Source: Phycisphaeraceae bacterium
Lineage (GTDB): Bacteria; Planctomycetota; Phycisphaerae; Phycisphaerales; Phycisphaeraceae
Length of the DNA: 64,000 bases
Direction: 5' to 3'
Assembly (NCBI GenBank): GCA_028277745.1
Contig: JANQFR010000091.1
Coordinates: forward strand, 62,001 to 126,000
Under the pieces are notes generated by a model. The model was not told the origin of the DNA, made no database searches, and worked only from the letters and a program-made list of their open reading frames with translations. Position numbers and translations under genes: made by a program. Shown in pieces: positions 1-8,815 of the stretch. Position 1 is the first letter of the stretch. Every line of letters starts with the position of its first letter.

Positions 1-2
1 GT

Positions 3-842
3 GCGGCCTACGAACTGGTCCACGACGTGGTGGTCCTGGATTACGATGAGTTATCCATGCTCGGGTCGGCGGTGAACAAGCCGACCCGGCAGGGCGGAGC
101 CGCCTCGCTCCAGTTCCTGGACGACGCCATCGCCGCGGCCCAACGCCCGACAGCCGAGGCCGGCATCGACGCCTTGGTGACCGCGCCGATCTGTAAGGAA
201 TCGTGGCGGCTTGCCGGTTGTCGATTCCCCGGCCACACCGAGTTGCTCCAGCATCGCACGCGCTCCAAGCGTTCCGCGATGATGTTTCACGCCCCGCAGT
301 TAAATGTCGTGCTCGCGACCATCCACCTGCCGTTGATGGATGTCCGCCATGTGCTGACCATCGGGGCGGTCTTTGATCCGATCGATTTGGGCAGTCAGGC
401 GATGCGTCGCCTCGGCGTTCATCAGCCGAAGATCGCGGTGTGCGGCTTGAACCCGCACGCGTCTGAGAACGGCCAGTTCGGTGACGAGGAATCCCGCATT
501 ATCACGCCTGCCATTGAAGCCGCTCGCCACCAAGGCATTGATGTGCATGGGCCTTTCCCCGGCGACACGGTGTTTCGTGATGCGGTCAGCGGCAAGTACG
601 ACCTGGTCGTCGCGATGTATCACGACCAGGGCTTGATCCCTGTGAAACTCCTGGCGTTTGACGAAGCGGTGAATGTCACCCTGGGCCTGCCGATTATCCG
701 GACCAGCGTCGATCACGGCGTTGCGTTTGGCATCGCGAATCAGAATAAGGCTCACCCCGGGTCGATGAAGGCCGCGATCCGGTTGGCGGCACGTTTTGCA
801 AAGTCTCATCCAACTGCGGACGCGGGGCGGAAAGCGGTCTGA
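3..842 (+). CDS. pdxA: 4-hydroxythreonine-4-phosphate dehydrogenase, 5' truncated by window edge
   Basis: Oxidises 4-phosphohydroxy-L-threonine in the DXP-dependent route to pyridoxal 5'-phosphate; cytosolic and metal-dependent. The frame is open from base 3 with no start, so about 279 codons of a family of roughly 330 residues are seen. Visible family motifs are ALVTAPICKE followed by FPGHTELL, CGLNPHASENG with its metal-binding His, GPFPGDTVF, and MYHDQGLIPVK with the second metal-binding His, then TSVDHGVAFGIA near the end. The N-terminal part lies upstream. The next gene converges on it with only a few bases between the stops. Confidence 0.95.
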   Translation, partial: AAYELVHDVVVLDYDELSMLGSAVNKPTRQGGAASLQFLDDAIAAAQRPTAEAGIDALVTAPICKESWRLAGCRFPGHTELLQHRTRSKRSAMMFHAPQLNVVLATIHLPLMDVRHVLTIGAVFDPIDLGSQAMRRLGVHQPKIAVCGLNPHASENGQFGDEESRIITPAIEAARHQGIDVHGPFPGDTVFRDAVSGKYDLVVAMYHDQGLIPVKLLAFDEAVNVTLGLPIIRTSVDHGVAFGIANQNKAHPGSMKAAIRLAARFAKSHPTADAGRKAV

Positions 843-847
843 ATGTC

Positions 848-2011
848 TCAACGGCCGCAGGCGGCATTCAGCGCGATCAATGCATAGCAGGTGGCGAGAT
901 TGGCGTCGCTTTCCATCCAGCGTGGTTCGGGGTTGCTCCACGAGCCGTCGCTGCGCTGCATGCTCGTGATTTGAGCGATGAGATCATTGGCCCAGTCGCG
1001 CTGTCCTCCCTGGTGAGTGTCGACATAGGTGGCTCCCCAGGCCCTGAGCGCTTTGCCAAAGGCCATGAAGTAATAAAAATGACCTTGAAGATGAACGCCC
1101 TCGGGCATTCCCGGGTTGCGGTCGAGCGCATAGTTCTGGCTGATCCACTCGCGGGCGGCGACGACCCGGGGATCATCGCGCTGCAGGTTGGCGTAGAGGT
1201 AGCTCTTGAAGCCGGAGTAAGTCATGGAGCCGTAGGTGCGGAGATTGGACACAGGCTTGCCTTGTTTGGCTTCGTCCATCTCTTCGGGGTTGGCCTTTGA
1301 TTCAGGCACGCCGATGAGGTCTTTGTTAATGGAGGTCGAATAAATGAAGCCGCCGTCCTGGTTGATCTGTTCAGCGAAGAGGTCGTTCCCGGCAACGCCC
1401 TGGCAGCGGGTGATGAAAGCGACGGCGCGTTGGAAGGCCGGGTCGTTGCAGTCGAGCCCCGAGTCATACAAGCCCTGGAGCATGAAGGAGGTGTTCGAGA
1501 GGTCCGGCCTGCCGTTACGTCCATAGCCGGCGCCGCCGAAATAAGGGTGGCTCTCATCGACGACGCGCCCGTGAGGATCCTCTTGACCGTTCCATTGCAA
1601 GCCGATGAGAAAAGGCTGAGCTTTACGGATGGCTTCCGCCACATCGGGTCGGTTGCTTACGCGGGAGAGGGCCGACAGGCTGATGGCGGTGTTGTAATTA
1701 GGAAGGATCCCGTTATAGATGCCTCCATCGGGTTGCTGCATGGAGAGGATGTAATCGATCGCTCGAGCGACCGTGGGGTCGGTGGCGTCGATGTCAGGTT
1801 GGTCCAGCATGACCATGACGGCCATCGCGGTAATGGCCGGGCCGGGCCTGTTGGTCCAACTGCCGTCATCGGCTTGAGTCGAGCGCAGGTAAGCGATGCC
1901 GCGTTGAATCGCGTCATCGGCTTTCGCCCAATGAGCGTCGTCAAGGGCGTTGCTTGGCATCGAAATAAAGGTCGCCGCCAGGCATCCGATCAACAGAACG
2001 GTTTTTTTCAT
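848..2011 (-). CDS. Exported prenyltransferase/squalene-cyclase repeat protein
   Basis: A protein of 387 aa with a signal peptide (MKKTVLLIGCLAATF...SNALDD) followed by several alpha/alpha-toroid repeats of the QxxDGSW type. These are seen near the N-terminus (TQADDGSW), the middle (QQPDGGIY, NQDGGFIYS) and the C-terminus (MQRSDGSW). The central YFGGAGYGRNGRPDLSNT stretch resembles squalene-hopene-cyclase-like proteins. No DxDD protonation motif was found, so terpene cyclase activity is doubtful and a secreted structural or binding role is possible. ATG at 2011 was chosen over 2041 because it begins the signal peptide. It lies 17 bp after the preceding membrane protein gene, probably in one operon. 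Confidence 0.75.
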   Translation of the reverse strand: MKKTVLLIGCLAATFISMPSNALDDAHWAKADDAIQRGIAYLRSTQADDGSWTNRPGPAITAMAVMVMLDQPDIDATDPTVARAIDYILSMQQPDGGIYNGILPNYNTAISLSALSRVSNRPDVAEAIRKAQPFLIGLQWNGQEDPHGRVVDESHPYFGGAGYGRNGRPDLSNTSFMLQGLYDSGLDCNDPAFQRAVAFITRCQGVAGNDLFAEQINQDGGFIYSTSINKDLIGVPESKANPEEMDEAKQGKPVSNLRTYGSMTYSGFKSYLYANLQRDDPRVVAAREWISQNYALDRNPGMPEGVHLQGHFYYFMAFGKALRAWGATYVDTHQGGQRDWANDLIAQITSMQRSDGSWSNPEPRWMESDANLATCYALIALNAACGR

Positions 2012-2028
2012 CGTTTGTTCCTGCGTGC

Positions 2029-2631
2029 TTAGAACGACCACGGGTTCGACAAATGCTGGTTCCAGGGATCATCATCGTCGGCGCCGCCGTATCGGGCTTC
2101 GTGTGCGGCACGCCCTAAGGATAGGTTCGTATACACCTGCCCGGCCAGCGTCCCACCGAATAATATGAGTATCAGTATAAACCCAATCACATCGCCGGTA
2201 AGGAGGCCGTTGATCAGACCGAGCAACAGGAACAGGCCGAACAGCACCGATTGAACTAACAAAATAACGCGGGCCACGGTGATCGCCCATGTGCGTCCCC
2301 GCCGCACGCCAAACGCCAGTCCGATCAGGATAAGCCCCGGGATTACAATAAGTATGGTCAATACCGCCGCCATGACGGCCAGGGTGGGCCGCATCGAGAT
2401 GAGTTGGGAGAACTCTTCCGCGGTCATCTGCGGGCTGATCGCCTCTTCGAGCATCGATACCGGCGCCAGCCCCACCGCTCCGGCGGTGAAAGCCCAGCAT
2501 GAAAACAGGATGACCTCCACGGCGCCGACGATCCACAACAAGACCGAAGATCGGCGGCACATCTTTTTTACGCCGACGCCACGGTGATTATTCAACCCGT
2601 CAGAGAGTCCTGACTGCATCATGCCATTCAT
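2029..2631 (-). CDS. Hypothetical four-helix membrane protein
   Basis: A 200-aa protein of unrecognised family. Four hydrophobic segments are visible: one at roughly residues 30-55, one at 85-108, and two in the second half. The C-terminal tail is hydrophilic and acidic (GGADDDDPW). The pattern fits small DUF-type integral membrane proteins. The start is uncertain: in-frame ATG codons at residues 1, 4, 5 and 24 are all possible. It precedes the prenyltransferase-repeat gene by 17 bp on the same strand and is divergent from the YbhN-like gene. Confidence 0.6.
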   Translation of the reverse strand: MNGMMQSGLSDGLNNHRGVGVKKMCRRSSVLLWIVGAVEVILFSCWAFTAGAVGLAPVSMLEEAISPQMTAEEFSQLISMRPTLAVMAAVLTILIVIPGLILIGLAFGVRRGRTWAITVARVILLVQSVLFGLFLLLGLINGLLTGDVIGFILILILFGGTLAGQVYTNLSLGRAAHEARYGGADDDDPWNQHLSNPWSF

Positions 2632-2702
2632 GCCTTAAGCATACCCTACCGCCGTTGCGGTATCATTTCGCGGCTGGAAACCGTCCTCATGAAACGAAAT
2701 CG

Positions 2703-3875
2703 ATGAAAAAAACCGTCTCGGTCATCATACGGCTCACGGTTGCTCTGGCGGGCGTCGCCTACATCGCCTACACGCTGAACTGGAGCGATAAGGTCGTGCT
2801 CCCCGCGGGATACGATGTGCAGGGGGTTATGCAACTCCAGCAGGAGCGTTCGTTTGACGTGTTCGTTGCGGATCGTGATTCGATCAGCGTCGATATTCTG
2901 CCCCTCAATCTGCCCATCAGCGAAATCGTAATCCCTCGTTCAGCCTTTGGGGCGGCGGCGGATGAGCCGCGATTCAAACCCGGGATCACGACAACCCTCG
3001 CTGACGCCGACGTCCCTTTATTGCTGGCGGGCTTTGTTTTGATGGGTGGTATCTTCCCGCTTCAGGCGTATCGCTGGCTGATCCTCATGCGGTGTCGGGG
3101 GCTTGCGGTTCGATACTTCAAGGCGTTTCGTCTCACCATGGTCGGCGTGTTTTTTAATTTCTGCATGCCGGGCACCACGGGCGGCGACGTGGTGAAAGCC
3201 TACTATGCCGCCAAGGGATCGGGGAAGCGTGGCGAGGCCGTGATGTCCGTTGTTTTTGATCGTATCAGTGGGCTCGTCGGCTTGGTGTTGTTGGCGGGGC
3301 TTGTCGGCCTGTTCATGATCGGCGATGAGTTGGCTCGCGTGATCACGATCGCCATCTGGATCGGTTTCGCCGGCATCCTCCTGGTTGCCGCCGTCTATTT
3401 TTCGCATCGTCTGCGCACCGGTCTTGGCATCGACGCGTTTGTTTCCAGGCTCCATCGTGTGCCGTTGCTTCAGCGTATTGACGAGACCGCCTCGGCTTAT
3501 CGTCATAACAAGGGGACGGTGGTCGCGGCGACTCTCGTCAGTTTGCCGATTCATATCGCCAACACGCTCTCGATGGCGCTGGCGGGTTACGCCCTTGGCA
3601 TCGAAACGACGATCGGCCTGCTGCTCGTGGTGCTCCCGATCGTGATCCTCGCCGCCGCGGTTCCCATCAGCTACCAGGGGCTTGGCGTGATGGAAGGGCT
3701 CAGCATCGCCTTCCTTCTCGATCCGGTCACCGCCACCGCCAACCAGATCGTTGGAATGCTTTTGCTGTTTCGCATCTTTATCATTGTCTTCGGCCTTCTT
3801 GGTTCATTGATGATGATCGGGGGAGATATTCATCTGCATCCGCAAGACAATGAAGATCGGCCTTCATCGGCGTAG
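2703..3875 (+). CDS. YbhN/UPF0104 (LPG synthase TM-region) flippase-like membrane protein
   Basis: A 390-aa integral membrane protein with a short N-terminal anchor, a periplasmic segment of about 80 residues, and a multi-helix core. The core matches the lysylphosphatidylglycerol-synthase transmembrane family (YbhN/UPF0104). Seen in order are FPLQAYRWLILMRCRG, FFNFCMPGTTGGDVVKAYY and MSVVFDRISGLVGL, with PISYQGLGVMEG late in the protein; these are hallmark positions of the family. Members act as lipid flippases or flippase-like domains, and the substrate here cannot be told. ATG at 2703 was chosen over 2655 because a hydrophobic anchor starts there. The family's soluble synthase domain is absent. 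Confidence 0.85.
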   Translation: MKKTVSVIIRLTVALAGVAYIAYTLNWSDKVVLPAGYDVQGVMQLQQERSFDVFVADRDSISVDILPLNLPISEIVIPRSAFGAAADEPRFKPGITTTLADADVPLLLAGFVLMGGIFPLQAYRWLILMRCRGLAVRYFKAFRLTMVGVFFNFCMPGTTGGDVVKAYYAAKGSGKRGEAVMSVVFDRISGLVGLVLLAGLVGLFMIGDELARVITIAIWIGFAGILLVAAVYFSHRLRTGLGIDAFVSRLHRVPLLQRIDETASAYRHNKGTVVAATLVSLPIHIANTLSMALAGYALGIETTIGLLLVVLPIVILAAAVPISYQGLGVMEGLSIAFLLDPVTATANQIVGMLLLFRIFIIVFGLLGSLMMIGGDIHLHPQDNEDRPSSA

Positions 3876-3879
3876 GAGA

Positions 3880-4230
3880 TCAGCCGTCCCCGTAAACGTG
3901 GAACAAAACCCGCAGCATCGCGATCACGCGATCTCCGAAGAGCCCGACCAGCAGAACCCCGAACACCAGCCAACTCAGAATCAGCCATCGCCGATGTCGA
4001 CCTTTTGTGCGCCAGGCGAATGTGGTCAACGCCGGCCCGCCGATCAGCACCGCGATCAACGGGTAGAACGTCGGACGCTGCGACGAGGCCCATAGAAGCT
4101 CCAGAAACTCAACGCGCGGCGGAGGACGGGTGGGCGTCACCGCCAATGTCAAGAGCAAGGCGGACTGCAGAACCACGACGGCCCAAGTCATCCGTTGGGC
4201 CCACTGCTTTCGGGCGACTCGTTTCTTCAT
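3880..4230 (-). CDS. Small hypothetical membrane protein (3 TM)
   Basis: A 116-aa protein with a basic N-terminus (MKKRVARKQW), a first hydrophobic helix, a proline-rich loop (TPTRPPPR), and two further helices ending in a short C-terminal tail. No family is recognised. It converges tail to tail with the YbhN-like gene, the stops being 4 bp apart. A 15-bp palindrome abuts its start codon. Confidence 0.5.
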   Translation of the reverse strand: MKKRVARKQWAQRMTWAVVVLQSALLLTLAVTPTRPPPRVEFLELLWASSQRPTFYPLIAVLIGGPALTTFAWRTKGRHRRWLILSWLVFGVLLVGLFGDRVIAMLRVLFHVYGDG

Positions 4231-4245
4231 ACGTTTGGCAAACGT
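4231..4245. promoter_or_regulatory. Palindrome ACGTTTG-g-CAAACGT touching a start codon
   Basis: Perfect 7-bp inverted arms around one base lie directly against the ATG at 4230 of the minus-strand gene, where a ribosome binding site would normally lie. It could be an operator or a small RNA hairpin that masks the start. No partner regulator is identified. Confidence 0.3.
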
Positions 4246-4472
4246 AAAACGTCTGGATCAGCGTTCCGAGTCTAACGGATAACACCCCAGCCGCCTGAAA
4301 TAAGGGGCTCGGATTTCGACGATTTTCATCAGCCGGCTTTCGTACTTAACCTGCACGATTGACCATGTCGGCGTGTCCCCCATTCAAGGAAAGTCCGAAA
4401 ATCTCACACAAGGCGACGCCGGAAACGCCTTTCGCCTGTTTCGCTTTCCGCCATCCCGGCTGAAGCGGTGTT

Positions 4473-5327
4473 ATGTCTATGCCGATAATGACTTCTAGCA
4501 GGACCAAGCGTATTTCGTACACAATGACCAAGCCCCAAATCATCTGGAACAAAACGATTCAGGCTCTGGCGGAGCGTAACGAGTCGGTTGAGGTCGTGCT
4601 CGTGAGCCAGGGTGATGAGCACCGGCTCCCGTCCGCGCCTGACGCGGACGTGCAGCCGTGTCGTATGCGCGTTTTATCCTCCGAACCTAATGGTGAAATG
4701 ATTCTTCAGCGTTCCAATGCCTCCGAACCAGCGGCGGAGATGAACCGGGGCGCGATCGTCGAGGTGCTTTTGTCAGACAACGGCCAGCGTTGGCGGGCGG
4801 TCAGCGAAGTGCTTGAAGGTTTTTACTACAAGCTCAATGCTCAGCAGCGCATCCGCGCGGTTCGGCTGTCGCCCCCTCACGATATCCAATCCGCACAACG
4901 TCGAGCCTTTTTCCGGGCGGACATGTTGGGGGCGGACCTGGATATGGTCTTGCTGGAGCCTGTTGAGTCGACCCCGAGCGATGCGACAGGCGCCGAGCGG
5001 GAGGAAATCGATCTTCGCCTCAAGGCGCGCCTGGTCAACATCAGCGGCGGCGGTTTGGGCGTTAACGTCCCGGTTCGGCGGGAGATCGTTACATTGATCC
5101 GGGAGAACCGCCAGTACCGCTGCCGCATCAACCTTCCGGAAATCGACGAGTCGATCGATGTTCGCGTTCAATTGATCCATCTGCGTCGCCCGACGCCTCA
5201 GGTCCTTTACCTGGGCCTTGAATTTCGCTTCGACGATTCCGCTCAACGCAAGCGTACGGAAGACCTCATCGTTCGGTTTACGACCTGGATGCAACGGCGG
5301 CAGATCCGCCGGGCCCGGCGCGCTTAG
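4473..5327 (+). CDS. PilZ-domain protein (YcgR-like c-di-GMP receptor)
   Basis: A 284-aa soluble protein. The N-terminal half resembles the YcgR flagellar-brake N-terminal domain, and the C-terminal half is a PilZ domain. The two c-di-GMP-binding motifs are both present: RxxxR (R144-AFF-R148) and NxSxxG (N189-I-S191-GG-G194). It is therefore predicted to bind c-di-GMP and act on motility, secretion or an adhesion system. In-frame ATG codons at 4473, 4488 and 4524 are all possible starts, and none has a clear Shine-Dalgarno sequence. No flagellar or pilus operon is adjacent. Confidence 0.85.
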   Translation: MSMPIMTSSRTKRISYTMTKPQIIWNKTIQALAERNESVEVVLVSQGDEHRLPSAPDADVQPCRMRVLSSEPNGEMILQRSNASEPAAEMNRGAIVEVLLSDNGQRWRAVSEVLEGFYYKLNAQQRIRAVRLSPPHDIQSAQRRAFFRADMLGADLDMVLLEPVESTPSDATGAEREEIDLRLKARLVNISGGGLGVNVPVRREIVTLIRENRQYRCRINLPEIDESIDVRVQLIHLRRPTPQVLYLGLEFRFDDSAQRKRTEDLIVRFTTWMQRRQIRRARRA

Positions 5328-5486
5328 GGCGGGGCGCAACTTGATCGACAATGTGATCCTTCGGCGGGGCCAGCCGGCCAGATAGGCGTGGCCCGGGGTT
5401 TCATTGAATCGAGGTTGAATATCTACGCGCCGCATCTATCATTGCAGATCCCTGCCATCATCACCCCGATCGCGGCGCGCCGTCGC

Positions 5487-5702
5487 ATGGACTGGTTTAT
5501 GAAGATTGAGCCTTTTCTCGCTGAGTTGAACCGCTTGCGTAAAGAGATCGGTGAAGACTTAACCGACATCGAATACCTGTCGCTGCACCATGCGTTCGTG
5601 TTCCTCAGCTACAACATGGGTGATTTTCAGAAGTATCTCGATGAAGCCGAGCAGCGTGGCGAATTCGAGGATTACAAAGCCGCCATCGGCGACGAGGCGT
5701 GA
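5487..5702 (+). CDS. Small hypothetical acidic protein
   Basis: A 71-aa protein starting MDWFMKIEPF and predicted largely helical and acidic, with no membrane segment or known motif. ATG at 5487 was chosen because the codons before it in the longer frame (from 5388) look non-coding; ATG at 5499 is also possible. It converges on the ABC ATPase gene and follows the PilZ gene by about 160 bp. Confidence 0.5.
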   Translation: MDWFMKIEPFLAELNRLRKEIGEDLTDIEYLSLHHAFVFLSYNMGDFQKYLDEAEQRGEFEDYKAAIGDEA

Positions 5703-5741
5703 CGCCCCGGGCCGGCCGATGAACCGCGGCAAGCGTCTTCT

Positions 5742-6464
5742 TTACCCGAGGCTGGAGGCGGCGGCGACCTGGCTGGTGGCGTGATCGCTTTCGATGATCC
5801 CGTCCCGAAGGCGGATGATGCGTTCGCAACGCTCCGCGACAGGGTCATCATGCGTCACCATGACGATGGTCAGCCCCTGGTCGCGCAATTCATCAAACAT
5901 GTCGAGGATGGCGTCGCCGGTGGCGCTGTCCAGGTTGCCGGTGGGTTCGTCTGCGAGCAGCAGGCTGGGCTCGGTGACCAACGCGCGGGCGATGGCGACG
6001 CGCTGCATCTGTCCGCCTGAAAGCTGGTTGGGCCTGTGATCGGTGCGGTCGGCCAGCCCGACTCGCTCCAGGGCCCGGATCGCGCGTCGGCGTCGCTCAC
6101 GCCGAGGCGCGGCCTGATAAAACAGCGGGACTTGAACATTTTCGTCAATGGTTAATTGCGGGATCAGGTTAAACGCCTGAAAAACGAATCCAAGCCGTCG
6201 GCCCCGGACGCGAGACAGGTCTTCATCATTCATCTGGGCGACGTCTTCGCCGTCGAGCAGGTATCGGCCCCGGGTGGGCCGATCGAGACACCCGATGATG
6301 TTCATCAACGTGGATTTTCCGCTGCCGGACGGGCCCATGATGGCCAGGTACTGCCCCCGGGGCACCATGAGGTCGATGCCGCGGAGAGCCCGCACGGGCG
6401 GCGCCGCCTTGTTTTTCTGGTACGTCTTTTCAACGGCCTCGATTTTCGCCACCAGATCAGACAT
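5742..6464 (-). CDS. ABC transporter ATP-binding protein, LolD/MacB type
   Basis: A 240-aa ATPase with Walker A GPSGSGKST (about residues 44-52), signature LSGGQMQRVAIARAL, Walker B LLLADEPTGNLDS, and a switch His in VMVTHD. The subfamily (LolD/MacB/FtsE-like) normally works with FtsX-like permeases in lipoprotein or efflux export. Its start lies 9 bp after the AraC gene's stop, so the two are probably co-transcribed. No permease gene adjoins it, so its membrane partner must be encoded elsewhere. Confidence 0.9.
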   Translation of the reverse strand: MSDLVAKIEAVEKTYQKNKAAPPVRALRGIDLMVPRGQYLAIMGPSGSGKSTLMNIIGCLDRPTRGRYLLDGEDVAQMNDEDLSRVRGRRLGFVFQAFNLIPQLTIDENVQVPLFYQAAPRRERRRRAIRALERVGLADRTDHRPNQLSGGQMQRVAIARALVTEPSLLLADEPTGNLDSATGDAILDMFDELRDQGLTIVMVTHDDPVAERCERIIRLRDGIIESDHATSQVAAASSLG

Positions 6465-6473
6465 GTTCAGATT

Positions 6474-7310
6474 TTACCCCGTTGTGTCAGAGGTCGCCCA
6501 GCGGCGCTGCCGCCAATGTTTCGGGCCGACGCCGAATTGGGCCTTGAAACGGCGGGAAAAGTGATACGGATTCGAGAACCCCACGCGGTAAGCGACCTCC
6601 GCCACGCTCAGGCCCGTGTCCCGCAGCAATTCGGCGCCGCGTTGGATACGCAATTCCCACAGCATCCGCATCGGGGTCTGGCCGACCGCCGTCTTGAACG
6701 TCCGGACCAGGTGGCTCGCGGTGACCGATGCGGCGGCGGCGAGTTCATTGAGCGTCAACGGCTCGTCCAACCGGTCAATCATCAACTGTCTGGCTTTGGC
6801 GACCGGCTCCGGCATCGGGTTGTCGATCCCGACCTGTGCGAGGTCTGCGTAGGCCAGCAGGTAAGCGACCGCGACGTGCTCTCGCGCCGCCAAGGCCCAC
6901 GCTCCTCCGGCCCGCCCCAGGCTCAGCCCCACGTCGAGGAGGCTTTTCATGGGCGCGGTTTCCGTTTTAACGAACGGCCCGTGACACAGCAGATTCCCGG
7001 CGCTGGGCGACATATGCGGGTACGTGAGGCTCACCCACCGGTGCGCGGACTTCCGCTCAAGGGCGAACGCGAAGTGTTCCACGCCGCCGGGGAGCAGGCA
7101 GCACACCTGCCCCGGCGCCATCTTATGTGCGACATCGTTCACCGTGACAACCAGCGAACCGGCGGTCAGGATGACGAACTGAACGTCGGCCTGAATCCGC
7201 GGCCCCAAACTCCCCCCGGGCTCGTAGACGACCTCGCCAAACGTAACCGACCGGGGTTTATCCAGCCCCAAGCCGTCAATCGTGGGTGTTTTGATGCTTG
7301 GCGGAGGCAT
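6474..7310 (-). CDS. AraC-family transcriptional regulator with cupin-like sensor domain
   Basis: A 278-aa protein. The N-terminal half has the AraC cupin pattern (PGGSLGPRIQADVQF, then MAPGQVCCLLPGGVEH), suggesting ligand binding. The C-terminal ~100 residues carry two helix-turn-helix units, with LTLNELAAAASVTASHLVR first and SVAEVAYRVGFSNPYHFSR second. The frame is open further upstream to 7922, but the residues there lack protein character and overlap the permease gene. ATG at 7310 begins just before the conserved domain. It is followed at 9 bp by an ABC ATPase, a plausible target. Confidence 0.85.
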   Translation of the reverse strand: MPPPSIKTPTIDGLGLDKPRSVTFGEVVYEPGGSLGPRIQADVQFVILTAGSLVVTVNDVAHKMAPGQVCCLLPGGVEHFAFALERKSAHRWVSLTYPHMSPSAGNLLCHGPFVKTETAPMKSLLDVGLSLGRAGGAWALAAREHVAVAYLLAYADLAQVGIDNPMPEPVAKARQLMIDRLDEPLTLNELAAAASVTASHLVRTFKTAVGQTPMRMLWELRIQRGAELLRDTGLSVAEVAYRVGFSNPYHFSRRFKAQFGVGPKHWRQRRWATSDTTG

Positions 7311-7483
7311 TGCCGACAGGAAAGACGCCTGTGAATGGAAGGTGTTTGAGTGAGCCGGGTTACAGGGCGAAAACAATATGGTACACAAGCTCCCGCGTTG
7401 CGATCCGGCGGCATCGTCGATGCGTCTTGCCCCGGCTTCATGATCCGGGAAATGGGGATTGCCAGGCGTGTGCCGGGACGGCG

Positions 7484-8815
7484 TCAATCCCGGGCGGGAG
7501 GGATCTGTTTGCCCTGCGGGTCCAGGCGCGGCGAGCCGATTTTTTCTGATAGCGCCTTTTGGAGCCGTTCGTCGGTCGCGTGTTCGAGACGTTCGGCGGA
7601 AAGATGCAACTGGTCGATCGGCACGTGGAGGTATCGCGCCAGGTACGTCTCCCACAGACGGTGCGTACGCACCAGATCGCGGGCCTGGTCCCGGCCGGCG
7701 CGGGTCAAGGAAAACCCGGCGGCGTCCTGCCGCACCAGGGCCCGGCGGGCCAGGCCGGTCAGCACCGCCCAACTTGACCAGGGGCCTAACGCCAGGGCCT
7801 CCATGATATGCTTCCGGTTCAACGAAGTTTGCGCCCCGCCGGACCATTCCTCGGTTCGCCACAGCATCGCCAGGATGTCCTGCTCGGCAACCCGTAGGCT
7901 CAAACGGAGCCGCCCAATCCACCGGCTGACCACCCCGTAACGCGGCCCCGCCGCGACCGCGAGCACAAGCAGCGCCCCGGCCGCAACCGCCATCATCCCC
8001 GCGGTCGAGGTGTCGATGAATTCACCGCCCGGGATCAACGGGGGAAGCGCGATGGCGCCGAGGTGGCCCAGCGCCGCAGACAAGGCTGCAACCACCACAC
8101 TGATCAGCAGCATGATCGACAGGCGGTCCGTCAGAAGGTGTCCCACCGCCCCCGGGACCACGATCATGGCGATGACCAGGATCGAGCCCACGCTCTCAAA
8201 CGCCGCCACGACCGTCGCCGCGATCAGCCCCATCAGCGCGTAGTGCATGAATGACGCGCTGACCCCAACCGTCGTCGCCAGTTGCGGGTCGAATGAACTG
8301 ATCTTCAGTTCTTTATAGAAAACCACGATGAACGCGGCGTTGACCAGCAGCATGGAGCCGTTGACCACCGCGGCACGCGGCACGTCCCACCCCCAGAGCG
8401 CGATGGTGTCCAGCGGCGTCAGCTCGATGGCGCCGTACAGCACGCAGTCCGGGTCCAGGTCGACCGCGTCGGCGGTCATGCGGAGCAGGATCAGGCCCAG
8501 GGCGAACAAGGAGGTGAAGACGATGCCCAGCGACGCCGTCGCCTCGACGCGCCCGATCTTTTCGATCCACTGGGTGAACACCGCCGTCAGCACGCCGACC
8601 ACGGCGGCGCCGAGAAACATCGGCCAGCTCGCGCGCGACCCGGTCACCAGGAACGCGATCGCCAGCCCGGGCAGCACGGCGTGCGAGATCGCGTCGCCCA
8701 TCAGGCTCATCCGCCGCAGGACGAGGTAGCAGCCCGGGAGGCCGCACGCGGCGGCGGCGAGAAAGCCCACCACCACGATCCAAGTGTCGGTATCAGTCCA
8801 GTTCAAACCGTTCAT
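7484..8815 (-). CDS. Metal ABC transporter permease fused to a DtxR-like C-terminal domain (second permease)
   Basis: A 443-aa protein. Residues 1-295 form an ABC-3 (ZnuB/MntB/TroC-type) permease with about eight helices and the family motifs LMGDAISHAVLPG and ILVIAMIVVPGA. Residues ~305-443 form a cytoplasmic winged-helix plus DtxR/MntR dimerisation domain with H385-RLW-E389 and the ExxEH metal-ligand motif E408-R-L-E411-H412. ATG at 8815 overlaps the previous stop by 4 bp (ATGA). The fused domain recalls Chlamydia YtgCR, where the repressor part is released from the permease; release here is inference. Last gene of the four-gene importer operon. Confidence 0.9.
   Translation of the reverse strand: MNGLNWTDTDTWIVVVGFLAAAACGLPGCYLVLRRMSLMGDAISHAVLPGLAIAFLVTGSRASWPMFLGAAVVGVLTAVFTQWIEKIGRVEATASLGIVFTSLFALGLILLRMTADAVDLDPDCVLYGAIELTPLDTIALWGWDVPRAAVVNGSMLLVNAAFIVVFYKELKISSFDPQLATTVGVSASFMHYALMGLIAATVVAAFESVGSILVIAMIVVPGAVGHLLTDRLSIMLLISVVVAALSAALGHLGAIALPPLIPGGEFIDTSTAGMMAVAAGALLVLAVAAGPRYGVVSRWIGRLRLSLRVAEQDILAMLWRTEEWSGGAQTSLNRKHIMEALALGPWSSWAVLTGLARRALVRQDAAGFSLTRAGRDQARDLVRTHRLWETYLARYLHVPIDQLHLSAERLEHATDERLQKALSEKIGSPRLDPQGKQIPPARD

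Noticed and set aside
7311..7922. N-terminal extension of the AraC-family gene to 7922
   Set aside because: The extra 204 codons have no domain, are rich in Pro, Arg and Gly, and overlap the coding end of the metal permease; the conserved AraC domain begins just after ATG 7310.
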